From: Pirellulaceae bacterium
Lineage (GTDB): Bacteria; Planctomycetota; Planctomycetia; Pirellulales; Pirellulaceae
Assembly: GCA_022448315.1 (NCBI GenBank)
Contig: JAKVCA010000002.1
Span: 133,015-197,014 of the forward strand
Direction: 5' to 3'
Length of the DNA stretch: 64,000 nucleotides
Shown piece by piece: positions 17,858-26,610 of this stretch. The notes beneath the pieces were generated by a model. It was given only the letters and a program-made list of their open reading frames with translations, did not search any database and had not been told where the DNA came from. How positions within the stretch are numbered: position 1 is the first letter of the stretch; each line of letters opens with the position of its first letter. A program made the position numbers and the translations under genes.

Positions 17858-19399
17858 CTAGCTGGGAATTATCTCGTGGATGACATGTCCATGGACATCG
17901 GTCAGGCGGCGCTCAAAACCGTTGTGGTAAAACGTGAGTCGTTCGTGATCCAACCCGAGTAAATGCAGAATGGTGGCGTGGAAATCGTATACCGTGGTGA
18001 CATTTTCGACCGCTCGGTGGCCGAATTCATCGGTGGCCCCGTAGCTGAACGGAGCTTTGACCCCCGCACCCGCCAGCCAGCATGTGAACCCTGAGGGATT
18101 ATGATCTCGACCACTCGCTCCCTTTTGAAAAGTCGGCATGCGGCCAAATTCCGTGCACCAGACGACCAATGTGTCTTCAAGCAAGCCTCGTTGCTTCAGG
18201 TCGGCCACCAGGGCCGCGGCTGGCTGGTCGAGGACCGGACCGTGTTTCGCATACTGTTGTTCAAGGACCTTGTGTCCATCCCAGTTGCTGACACCTTCAC
18301 CTCCCGTCTGGTAAGCCCCGTTGAATAGTTGAACGAAACGAACCCCTTTTTCGACGAGCCTTCGGGCGAGAATGCAGTTGCGCGCGAAGGATGCCTTGAG
18401 CGCATTTTCCGAATCATCGGCTCCGTACATGGATAAAGTCTCTGCCGTTTCGGTCGTGAGATCGGTCACTGAGGGCACGCTAAGTTGCATTTTGGCAGCC
18501 AGCTCGTAGCTGGAGATACGTGCGGCCAGTTCGGTGTCGCCTGGAAATCGCTCGAGGTGTCGTTGGTTCAACTGCTTCAGGAAATCACGGGTTTTCCTGT
18601 CGGTCTGCGCCTGTGTGTTGCGAGGTAACTTCAGATTCCGAATCGGCTTGCCTGCGTTGAAGTCCGTGCCCTGAAATGCCGCAGGCAGGAATCCCGGTCC
18701 CCAATTATTGACGCTGGACTGAGGTGTTCCACGAGGATCCGGAATGGCCACGTAGGCGGGCAGTTCCTGATTCTCGCTACCTAGAGCGTAAGTTAACCAG
18801 GCACCCATGCTTGGAAAGCCATCGAGCGTGTAGCCGGTCGACATGAAGTTCTCGCCTGGGCCGTGGGTATTTGTCTTGCTCGTCATGCCATGAAGAAAAC
18901 ACATGTCATCGGCCAGGTCGCCCAGTTTCGGGACCAGATCCGAAACCATTTTTCCGCTTTGCCCACGGGGCTTAAACTTCCAGGGACTCTGCGTCAGATT
19001 TCCCTGGGCACCCTGAAACGTGATCAGTTCTTCGCCTCCCGGCATCGGTTTGCCGTTGTACTCAATCAGGCTTGGTTTGTAATCGAAGGTATCGAGGTGA
19101 CTGCATGCCCCAGAGCAAAAGATGACGATGACGTTTTTTGCCTTGGCAGCGAAATGCGGGTCTCGCGATGCAAAAGGTTGGCGGGGGTCGATAGGCGGGC
19201 GAATCGGGGTCTTGTCGCTCGCCCCGTTCTGAATTTCGTCATCCGATGCGAGCAAGCCATCGCTGCCGAGCAAACTGGCCAAGGCAATGCCACCGAGTCC
19301 CTGGACCATCTCGCCCATAAATCGTCGACGGACAGGAGGAGCGGATTGTGCGTGAGGACCATGGTTTGTCATTTCAATAGTCTCTTGGCGAAAATTCAT
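17858..19399 (-). CDS. DUF1501 protein, first copy
   Basis: A 513-residue DUF1501 protein, part of the alkaline phosphatase/sulfatase-like superfamily by fold. The N-terminus carries a twin-arginine-like signal ([21 protein letters not shown]), suggesting export of a folded, cofactor-containing protein. Signature segments are [55 protein letters not shown] and the C-terminal [17 protein letters not shown]. The catalytic activity of DUF1501 is unknown. The start at 19399 is the outer ATG; the ATG at 19372 has a better purine stretch upstream (AAGAGA) and may be the true start. It follows the large PSD1 gene after 70 bases, the usual planctomycete pairing. Confidence 0.88.
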   Translation of the reverse strand: MNFRQETIEMTNHGPHAQSAPPVRRRFMGEMVQGLGGIALASLLGSDGLLASDDEIQNGASDKTPIRPPIDPRQPFASRDPHFAAKAKNVIVIFCSGACSHLDTFDYKPSLIEYNGKPMPGGEELITFQGAQGNLTQSPWKFKPRGQSGKMVSDLVPKLGDLADDMCFLHGMTSKTNTHGPGENFMSTGYTLDGFPSMGAWLTYALGSENQELPAYVAIPDPRGTPQSSVNNWGPGFLPAAFQGTDFNAGKPIRNLKLPRNTQAQTDRKTRDFLKQLNQRHLERFPGDTELAARISSYELAAKMQLSVPSVTDLTTETAETLSMYGADDSENALKASFARNCILARRLVEKGVRFVQLFNGAYQTGGEGVSNWDGHKVLEQQYAKHGPVLDQPAAALVADLKQRGLLEDTLVVWCTEFGRMPTFQKGASGRDHNPSGFTCWLAGAGVKAPFSYGATDEFGHRAVENVTTVYDFHATILHLLGLDHERLTFYHNGFERRLTDVHGHVIHEIIPS

Positions 19400-19469
19400 C
19401 GGCTGGGCTGCGGGGTGCCCCTGGAATCAGGCTTTTCGGGGGTTCTAATTGGGCAACCGCGGGCATGTT

Positions 19470-22400
19470 TTAGGGGATAAAAAGGAACTCATTGGAGTTG
19501 AACAGGGCACGGCAGAACTGTTCCAGCCCTTGGTCCTGAATGAAGTCAACGCTCAGAGACAACTCGTCTTCGGTGATTGGCCGGCCGTAGCAAAGGTCAA
19601 ACGCCCTGATCGCTTGAGCCAACGGATCGGGAGTACTGGCATCATGCAAACGTTGGGCCATCAAATCCGCCTGAGTCATGGTGAATTCGCTGTTGAGCAA
19701 ATTCAAAGCCTGAAGGGGTGTTGTTGATCGACTCCGTCGGGAAACGACCTGGCTTGCATCAGGACAGTCAAAAACGCCAAACACGGATTCACGTTCTTGA
19801 CGAACGACGGTCATGTAGACCATGCGGCGAAAGTCCTCAGGACCGTACTTCGTCTTGGGGAAAAAGTGACGGACGTTTTCCATTTGGACCTCGAAACCAC
19901 TGAACCCCGGTCCACCCATGGTCAGATTCAGAACGCCACTGGCTGCAAGCATGCTGTCTCGGATTGCTTCTGCCTCCAGACGTCGAGGCGGAAATCGCCA
20001 TAGAAGTTGCGAACCCGCGTCCCGCGTCAGACCCTGTTCCGTGGGACGGCTGTCCTGTTGCCAAGTGCTGGACAACAGGATCTGCCGGTGCATCTTTTTC
20101 AGGGACCAGTTTTGCGACATCAACTCGTCGGCAAGCCAATCCAGTAATTCCGGATGAGATGGAGGAACCCCGTTGCCACCGAAATCGTTGGGGGTCGATA
20201 CAATCCCGGTCCCGAAGTGAAATTGCCAGAGACGATTCATGATGACTCGGGCGGTTAACGGATTGCCACGGCTTGCAATCCACTGGGCAAACTTCAGTCT
20301 GCGTTCCTGCTCGTTGGCCTTCGTGGTCATTCCCAGTGATCCCAGCAGCGAAATGGTGTCGGGATTGACCTCCTCGCGCTTTGCCAACGGGTCACCCCGA
20401 TAGAGACGGTAGGTCGGTGGGGGGGATTTGAAAGTTCCCGCGTAGACGGTAGGAGTCTTTTGAAGTTGCTCCTGCTCCTTGGAAAGCTGGTCAAGTTCTT
20501 TGAGTGCTTCTCGCCCTCGCGCAGCGATCTCCGGTGCAACGTCATCAAAGACATAGGTGGGGATCTGCGAGCCGTCAGTCCCGAAGGGGAGTCGATCGCC
20601 TGAACTGGCAATCGTTTTCCAGGTTTCTCCGTCCAGTGAAGCTTCAATACGATATTCAGTCGCGACCCGATCGCTGAACTTTCCAATGCGATCTCGTCCC
20701 CACTCGATGCGATCGATCCGCGACGGTTGGCCAAGCTCGATCTGTATCCAGCCTTTGCCTGCTTCATTCGAGATCCAGCTCCGAGGATTCCCGTACTGAC
20801 CGTCATTGATGTGTTTGAGCTGGTGAATCTCGTAGCCGGGTAAAGTGGAGGAGCATGTCGCTACTCCGCCTCCATCGGCAAGGGCGACGTTTTCAGCTTC
20901 TGAGAAAATTTCAAGTTCGTCGAGACAGGGTTCCGCGCCACTGGTACCCAGAATCGTAAAACGAACGAACTGTGCTTCGAGTGGGGAAATCCACTCGACA
21001 TTTCGCTTGCTGTTGACCGGTGGACGTAAACGAGGTCGGGGGGGCCGAGTTTTACCGGGTTGGTTCGGGAGCGGTTCGAGGGCAACCAGATCTGAGGTAA
21101 TCGCAGAGCCGGTTTCGCCACCGCGAACCAGCAACGTTTCCTGTCCCGTCAGCTCGTAGGTACCGGTCGGAAAAAGGCCACTCCAAAGTGACTGGTTGGG
21201 GGCCGCCGCCGCCTCGTCTGAGTCCTGTTGTTCGGCCAACCACCGTTGGTCAATGCGGGCCACTTCGAGTTGATCCTCGTTCGTCAAAGGGTCGCCGTCA
21301 CGGTCGAGTATGTATCGAGCGTCCTGAGTGTGCGTTGCATGTCCTGCCCCCCACGAGATCCAAAGGCGATGCCAGCCCTCAGCCTCCAGCCGATAAACAA
21401 TGACATCTTTGTTCGGCGTATTTTTCCACCACGTGTATTTGCCCTGGCTCAAATTGGGCGCACGTTCCCGGGAACCCGGATCCGAAAGAAAGCCGGGCTG
21501 AGTCCCCGCGGGATTGCTCCCCTCCCCTTGGGGTGTCGCAAGATGCTCGACGCCCGATCCAAGGTCAGCTGACGTTATCGCTTCGTCGAGCAGGACCAGG
21601 GCCTTGCCTGCTTTCGGAATGAAGGGGCGAAGGGTTTTCTGCAACTGTTGGATGCGAGGTCTTAACGTTTCGAGCCGCGTCTGGGAGGCGGTTGAGACTG
21701 GCAGTTTGCGTTCGCCATGCTCAACACCAGCAAAAATCGCCTGAATGGAATAGAAATCTTTTTGCGAGATCGGATCGAATTTATGGTTGTGACATCGTGC
21801 ACAACCCAGTGTCAAACCCAGAAAACTGGTCCCTGCGGTGTTGACCAGATCCGAAAGCTCGTCCTGTTTCTGCATGAGCGTCAGGTTGATGTCTGGACTC
21901 TTGACGATGTCATGAGGCCCTGCCACGAGGTAACCTGTCCCGATTGGCTCGCCGAGAGCATCGCCGGCAATTTGCTGGAGGATGAATTGATCATAAGGTT
22001 TATCCGTATTAAGAGCTTCGATGACCCAGTCGCGGTAAGGCCAGGCATTTGGGCGTTCTCGATTCGTCTCAAATCCTTGCGTTTCCCCAAACCGAATCAG
22101 GTCCAGCCAATGGCGAGCCCACCGCTCTCCGTAGCGAGGGCTTTCGAGAACATCATCGACCAAGTTTGTCCATGCGTTCGGGGAGTCGTCATTTAAAAAC
22201 TGTTCGATCTGCTCCGGCATGGGCGGCAGGCCGTGCATGACCAGATAGAGCCTTCGAATTCGGGTGCGACGATCGGCCCTAGGCGAGAGCGTTAAATCGT
22301 TCTGCTTAAGCTTCCGTGATATCAGGGCATCGATCGGGTGGAGCGTGATTCCATCGACTTTGGAAACTTTTGGGCGCGTGACGGGTTGAAACGACCAGTG

Positions 22401-22844
22401 GTTCGCACCTTTGATCGGGTCGTCAACGAGTTGAGGCATGGCGGCTCCTGATTCGATCCACTTCCGAATCAGGGTTTGCTGCTCCAATGTTAAACGCCCG
22501 CCATCCGGTGGCATGCTGAGGTCTTCATCTTCGACGGTGATGACATGAAGTAGAAAACTTTGTTCAGGCTTTCCAGGAACCACCGCGGGTTCTCCCGAGT
22601 CGCCTCCTTGGAGTAATGAACGTCTGGAATCGAGCCGAAGCTGGCTTTCCTGTTCATCGGCACCATGACACTCGAGGCAGTGTGTTTGGAAAATCGGAAG
22701 AATTTTTTCGGAGAAGACGGAGTTGTCGACTTCGGTGAGAGCTTCCTCGGATTCCTGAGCAAGTCCGATGCTTGAAAACAGGCTCCACGCGATGAAAAGT
22801 GCTCTGACGTGTCTAAAGGGAGACTGGGGCAGTTGAGGTCGCAT
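19470..22844 (-). CDS. PSD1 protein: PSCyt1 + DUF1549 + discoidin-like + DUF1553
   Basis: An exported 1124-residue multidomain protein. The signal peptide ends near residue 29 (IGLAQE), then one haem motif CLECH at 56-60 in the planctomycete cytochrome C domain, then DUF1549 (HPIDALISRKL, RWARHWLDLIRFGETQGFE, LGLTLGCARCHNHKFDPI). A long insert holds a discoidin/F5-8C-like segment (NEAGKGWIQIELGQPSRIDRI, EYRIEASLDGETWKTI), a likely carbohydrate-binding unit. The C-terminal DUF1553 has NPLTARVIMNRLWQFHFG and ALNLLNSEF. The frame continues to 23027, but the signal peptide fixes the start at 22844. It is paired with the DUF1501 gene that follows. The reaction is unknown; haem and sugar-binding parts suggest redox chemistry on a glycan. 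Confidence 0.88.
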   Translation of the reverse strand: MRPQLPQSPFRHVRALFIAWSLFSSIGLAQESEEALTEVDNSVFSEKILPIFQTHCLECHGADEQESQLRLDSRRSLLQGGDSGEPAVVPGKPEQSFLLHVITVEDEDLSMPPDGGRLTLEQQTLIRKWIESGAAMPQLVDDPIKGANHWSFQPVTRPKVSKVDGITLHPIDALISRKLKQNDLTLSPRADRRTRIRRLYLVMHGLPPMPEQIEQFLNDDSPNAWTNLVDDVLESPRYGERWARHWLDLIRFGETQGFETNRERPNAWPYRDWVIEALNTDKPYDQFILQQIAGDALGEPIGTGYLVAGPHDIVKSPDINLTLMQKQDELSDLVNTAGTSFLGLTLGCARCHNHKFDPISQKDFYSIQAIFAGVEHGERKLPVSTASQTRLETLRPRIQQLQKTLRPFIPKAGKALVLLDEAITSADLGSGVEHLATPQGEGSNPAGTQPGFLSDPGSRERAPNLSQGKYTWWKNTPNKDVIVYRLEAEGWHRLWISWGAGHATHTQDARYILDRDGDPLTNEDQLEVARIDQRWLAEQQDSDEAAAAPNQSLWSGLFPTGTYELTGQETLLVRGGETGSAITSDLVALEPLPNQPGKTRPPRPRLRPPVNSKRNVEWISPLEAQFVRFTILGTSGAEPCLDELEIFSEAENVALADGGGVATCSSTLPGYEIHQLKHINDGQYGNPRSWISNEAGKGWIQIELGQPSRIDRIEWGRDRIGKFSDRVATEYRIEASLDGETWKTIASSGDRLPFGTDGSQIPTYVFDDVAPEIAARGREALKELDQLSKEQEQLQKTPTVYAGTFKSPPPTYRLYRGDPLAKREEVNPDTISLLGSLGMTTKANEQERRLKFAQWIASRGNPLTARVIMNRLWQFHFGTGIVSTPNDFGGNGVPPSHPELLDWLADELMSQNWSLKKMHRQILLSSTWQQDSRPTEQGLTRDAGSQLLWRFPPRRLEAEAIRDSMLAASGVLNLTMGGPGFSGFEVQMENVRHFFPKTKYGPEDFRRMVYMTVVRQERESVFGVFDCPDASQVVSRRSRSTTPLQALNLLNSEFTMTQADLMAQRLHDASTPDPLAQAIRAFDLCYGRPITEDELSLSVDFIQDQGLEQFCRALFNSNEFLFIP

Positions 22845-23180
22845 GAACGAAAACCTGGCGGGAGGACGGAGGAGCGGATGCCGATGGCATGGAGAGTGAC
22901 CAGCATGTTCGCGTCGGCCGAAACGGATCGGCGTGTCAGCGAAAGAGTTTTCAGATGCTGAACGTCTAGTCGCTAAAACAGCGTTTCCAGATCTCTCTAT
23001 GATTTCGTATCCGTGGGGCAGATGCAAGTTAAACTCGGTTTCGGGGCCGGTCGCCGTTCCGGCTTCGCGGTCTGCTTGAGGCGTCAGAAGAATGGCCCCC
23101 CATTGCGAGTCGCCTCAACCGATTAAAGTCGAGGGAGCTCCGGATTGAATCGGACCGAAATTCCAATCATGCCATGCAGG
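22845..23180. other. Intergenic region between PSD1 and second DUF1501
   Basis: These 336 bases lie between two minus-strand genes. A short inverted repeat, GCCGG/CCGGC, is present near 23048-23065. The remainder shows no reading frame with a ribosome binding site and no RNA gene. The length suggests that the PSD1 gene has its own promoter here. Confidence 0.45.
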
Positions 23181-24587
23181 TCAGGCGATGATCTCGGTCA
23201 GAATTCTCCCCTTCGGTACAACTTCGTGAGGGCGACCAAGTGCATCATACAGCTGATAGGTTGAGTCGACGCCCAGCAGGCGATAGACGGTCGCGATCAC
23301 GTCGCCGGGAGTCACGGGAGATTCAATCGGTAGTCCGCCCGTCCGATCACTCGCTCCGTAGATCGTCCCCGCCTGAATGCCTCCTCCGGCGAGAAGAATC
23401 GAATAGCATGCATTCCAATGGTCGCGACCCGCATTGTTGTTGATCTTTGGCGTTCGGCCGAAGTCGCCGAGGACTGCGACGAGCGTTCGTTCCAACATTC
23501 CCCGTTCTACCAGGTCTTCCAGCAGACTGCTGAAAGCGGCGTCAAACTGTGGTAAGAGTGTGTTCTTTAACGCGTTGAAATTGTTGCCATGGGTGTCCCA
23601 CGTGGCGTTGGCGTCGGGTGCCCATGACAGGGTGACAAATCGAGTTCCAGCTTCCAGCAAGCGACGGCCCAGGAGCGTGCTTTGGCCATAGATGTTTCGG
23701 CCGTACCGATCCCGAGTGGCAGAATCTTCGCGTTCCAGCTGAAAGGCCTCTTGGGCTGCCTTCGAGGTCAACAGTTCGAAAGCCTGATGTTGGAACGAAT
23801 CCATGGCACCGAGGCTCGCTTCGGGTTGCGCCTGCATGCTCCGCCCCAGGCCGGAAAGGAGTTGGCTTCGTTCTCTCAGGCGATCTGGGGGAATATCCGT
23901 TGGGAGGGAGAGGTTCTGAACTTTAAATTCTGGAGCATTGGGATCATTTAAAACCCAAAAGGGGTCGTAGGCTGGCCCCATGAAACCCGCAAGAAATCCA
24001 GGTTGCAATGGCCCACCAGCCCCCTCTTTGGTTTTGTAAGGAAGCGCAATGTAGGGCAGCGACTTTCCTCCTGAGGGTCTTAGTTTTGCCAGCACCGATC
24101 CGGGTGAAGGGTGATCGGTGGGCTTGGCCCCTCCTCCCAGTTCACCGCGGTCATGGCCGGTTAACGCGGCATAAACCGCCGCGGCATGCGAATTGTTGAC
24201 GCTGTGGTTCATGGAACGAATCAATGTGACGTGGTGCATGTTTTTTGCCAGACGCGGCAAATGTTCACATACCGGTTCACCAACGAGTGTCGATGCGATC
24301 GGATTGAATTCGCCACGGATATCGACCGGGCCCTGAGGTTTCATGTCCCACATATCAAGATGACTCGGCCCGCCATTGAGAAACAGGACGAGACAGCGAT
24401 CAGCTCGAGGCGCGATCGACTCCAGTGCCGTGGCATGGCTCGCTCGATTCGAAAGCCATTGGGGAAGCGTGAGGCCAAATGCGGAAGCTGCTCCCGCCCG
24501 TAGAATTTCGCGTCGATGAAAGCGGGGTTCTCGTTTGAGCCCGTGGGGAAAACCGGGAGACGAAATAGAGCGTTTCGCGATCGGCAT
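23181..24587 (-). CDS. DUF1501 protein, second copy
   Basis: A 468-residue DUF1501 protein with a twin-arginine-type signal, RREILRAGAASAFGLTLPQWL, at about residues 25-45. Family segments are LVLFLNGGPSHLDMWDMKP, SMNHSVNNSHAAAVYAALTGHDRG, GDFGRTPKINNNAGRDHWN and the C-terminal GDVIATVYRLLGVDSTYQLYD. It is clearly a different subfamily from the copy at 17858-19399: the C-terminal motif and the spacing of the central block differ. The ATG at 24587 has GGAA eight bases upstream. It is divergent from the sulfatase at 24867, with 279 bases between them. Export by Tat is inferred; the activity is unknown. Confidence 0.88.
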   Translation of the reverse strand: MPIAKRSISSPGFPHGLKREPRFHRREILRAGAASAFGLTLPQWLSNRASHATALESIAPRADRCLVLFLNGGPSHLDMWDMKPQGPVDIRGEFNPIASTLVGEPVCEHLPRLAKNMHHVTLIRSMNHSVNNSHAAAVYAALTGHDRGELGGGAKPTDHPSPGSVLAKLRPSGGKSLPYIALPYKTKEGAGGPLQPGFLAGFMGPAYDPFWVLNDPNAPEFKVQNLSLPTDIPPDRLRERSQLLSGLGRSMQAQPEASLGAMDSFQHQAFELLTSKAAQEAFQLEREDSATRDRYGRNIYGQSTLLGRRLLEAGTRFVTLSWAPDANATWDTHGNNFNALKNTLLPQFDAAFSSLLEDLVERGMLERTLVAVLGDFGRTPKINNNAGRDHWNACYSILLAGGGIQAGTIYGASDRTGGLPIESPVTPGDVIATVYRLLGVDSTYQLYDALGRPHEVVPKGRILTEIIA

Positions 24588-24766
24588 GGCTTGAATTCCG
24601 GCGACTGGATCTGAAAGTGCGGAGGTGTCATGCTGTTGGCAGTGTTTGAACAGCCATTCGAGTTGTTCGTCCCGCCGTCACGCCATTTCCGAGTTTGCTT
24701 GGAGTTGGCGACGTCATGATCGGACACTGGGGTGCGCTTGCTCGAACTGGATTGTAAGCCACGGTG

Positions 24767-24804
24767 TTTGAGTGTCGCAAAGATATTTGAGTGTCGCAAA
24801 GATA
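24767..24804. repeat. Perfect 19-bp tandem duplication
   Basis: The unit TTTGAGTGTCGCAAAGATA occurs twice in direct tandem (24767-24785 and 24786-24804), 63 bases before the sulfatase start, within the presumed promoter or leader. It could duplicate an operator half, or be slippage without function. Confidence 0.85.
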
Positions 24805-24866
24805 AAAGTGCGGCGAATCGTTGTTCCTTGCGGAAACGCGGGACTTCGCCGCCTGAAGGAGCCCCG

Positions 24867-26327
24867 ATGAAACGAATCGTCCACGTCATTGCGTTCGGAA
24901 CTTTGGTGTTATTCTGTTTGAGCACCAGAACGACTGTCGCGGCGGAATGGCCTCACGTCTTGGTCATTCTGGTCGATGATATGGGGTATGGAGACCTGCG
25001 TTGTTTCAACGAGGCATCAAAGATACTCACGCCCCAAATCGATCAACTCGCAAGGCAGGGGATGCGTTTTACAGATGCCCACGCCTCAGGGCCCCTGTGT
25101 CACCTTTCCCGTTATGGCCTGATGACGGGTCGCTATCCATTTCGAACAGACTGTGGCGCCTGGCGTCGCCGTCCGGTGATCACGGAAGATCAAATGACGA
25201 TCGCATCGCTTCTCGAACAGAGAGGATATGCGACTGCGATGGTTGGAAAGTGGCATCTTGGTTTCGACGAAAAGGGCTACGACCAACCGTACTCGGGTGG
25301 CCCCGTGGATCGAGGATTTGGATCATTTTTCGGAATCCGCGCCTCGACAGATATACCCCCTTATTTTTACATCCGCGATGACCAAGTCGTCATGCCACCG
25401 ACTCAAGACATTGAGGCGCGTCAAACGGAAGGTTGGTCTCCGATTCAAGGAGAGTTTTGGCGCGCGGGAAAGATCTCGCCCGATTTCAAGCTCGAGGACG
25501 TCTTACCGCGATTCGCCGATGAGGCGGTAAAGGTCATCGAGTCGCATGCGGCCAAGGCCGACGATCAACCCTTGTTTCTTTATTTGGCGTTGCCAGCACC
25601 GCATACCCCTTGGCTGCCCACGAAGGAGTTCGTCGGTCGAACGTCGATCCCACTTTACGGCGATTTTACCTTCATGGTCGACGCCATGGTGGGGCGAGTG
25701 CTCACGGCGTTGGAGCAGGCCCAAATGGACAAAGAGACCCTCGTGATCTTCACTTCAGACAATGGGCCCGTCTGGTACCAGGACGACGTGGACAAGTACG
25801 AGCACGACGCATCAGGGGGATGGCGAGGTATGAAAGCGGATGTGTGGGAGGCAGGTCATCGCATGCCCTTCATCGTCCGCTGGCCGGGGCGAGTTCGAGC
25901 AGGGAGCATCCATACCCAACTCATTTCGTTTGTCGACGTTTTCGCCACCCTTGCGGAATTGACCGAGCAGCCTTTGGAAGGCAATGCCGGACCGGACAGC
26001 TTCAGCTTTCTGGGCGCCCTGTTGGAAGCCGCCGAAGCCGACCAACCCAAACGAACCACTCTCGCACTCGCTTCAGGCAACAACACCATGAGTTTTCGCC
26101 AAGGACCTTGGAAACTGATCCAAGGTTTGGGTTCGGGTGGGTTCAGCAAGCCCTCGAGAATGAAGCCTGAACCTGGCGGCCCGCAGGGCCAACTTTATCA
26201 TTTGGGGGATGATCCAGAGGAAACCAACAACCTCTACTTGCGGGAAAAATCACGCGTGCAGGCCATGCTCAAAGAGTTGCAGCAGATAAAGGAGTCGCAG
26301 GTCAGCCGCCTCTTGGGCAAGCCATGA
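24867..26327 (+). CDS. Secreted sulfatase with CHLSR in place of CxPxR
   Basis: Arylsulfatase-type protein of 486 residues with a signal peptide (FGTLVLFCLSTRTTVAAE). The metal-binding VDDMGYGD is at about residues 36-43, the maturation site is C78-H-L80-S-R82 followed by YGLMTGRYPFR, and the later blocks are VGKWHLGFD and FTSDNGPVW, all family-typical. In nearly all sulfatases position +2 after the cysteine is proline (or alanine in some); here it is leucine. Formylglycine formation may therefore be weak or absent, so catalysis is uncertain although every other visible motif is kept. The ATG at 24867 has AAGGAG six bases upstream; the frame upstream of it has no coding support. Confidence 0.88.
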   Translation: MKRIVHVIAFGTLVLFCLSTRTTVAAEWPHVLVILVDDMGYGDLRCFNEASKILTPQIDQLARQGMRFTDAHASGPLCHLSRYGLMTGRYPFRTDCGAWRRRPVITEDQMTIASLLEQRGYATAMVGKWHLGFDEKGYDQPYSGGPVDRGFGSFFGIRASTDIPPYFYIRDDQVVMPPTQDIEARQTEGWSPIQGEFWRAGKISPDFKLEDVLPRFADEAVKVIESHAAKADDQPLFLYLALPAPHTPWLPTKEFVGRTSIPLYGDFTFMVDAMVGRVLTALEQAQMDKETLVIFTSDNGPVWYQDDVDKYEHDASGGWRGMKADVWEAGHRMPFIVRWPGRVRAGSIHTQLISFVDVFATLAELTEQPLEGNAGPDSFSFLGALLEAAEADQPKRTTLALASGNNTMSFRQGPWKLIQGLGSGGFSKPSRMKPEPGGPQGQLYHLGDDPEETNNLYLREKSRVQAMLKELQQIKESQVSRLLGKP

Positions 26328-26437
26328 TGCCAAGGGTTGAGCCTCTCTGGGAACTTTGAGGTCGCGCTTTGGCGGCGAGGCGGGTTGCCGCGTCTCAAGC
26401 GGAGTAAGAGATTGCCGAGTGGGGCGGGTGTCAAAAG

Positions 26438-26470
26438 AAGTCTTTCTAGTGGATAGAAAATCGACTTTTT
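26438..26470 (+). terminator. Probable intrinsic terminator of the sulfatase gene
   Basis: A two-part stem: AAGTC (26438-26442) with GACTT (26463-26467), enclosing TTTCTA (26443-26448) with TAGAAA (26454-26459) around a five-base loop, with a three-base bulge on the right side. The sequence runs straight into TTT. It lies about 110 bases after the sulfatase stop and before the lipoprotein gene. Confidence 0.4.
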
Positions 26471-26610
26471 CTGGGGGGCGCGACCCGCGAAACTTTCCGG
26501 AATCGGTCGGCTTTGCATAGTACCTGTGGAGGCGGGTAACTAAACTCGTAAAGCACAGTGGTGCTCCCTGCCGAAGCCCACTCCGATCCCAATTATGATC
26601 AGAGATTGAT

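Noticed and set aside
17475-17861. 128-codon plus-strand frame over the TAXI gene
   Set aside because: Shadow of the binding-protein gene; no ribosome binding site and a biased composition.
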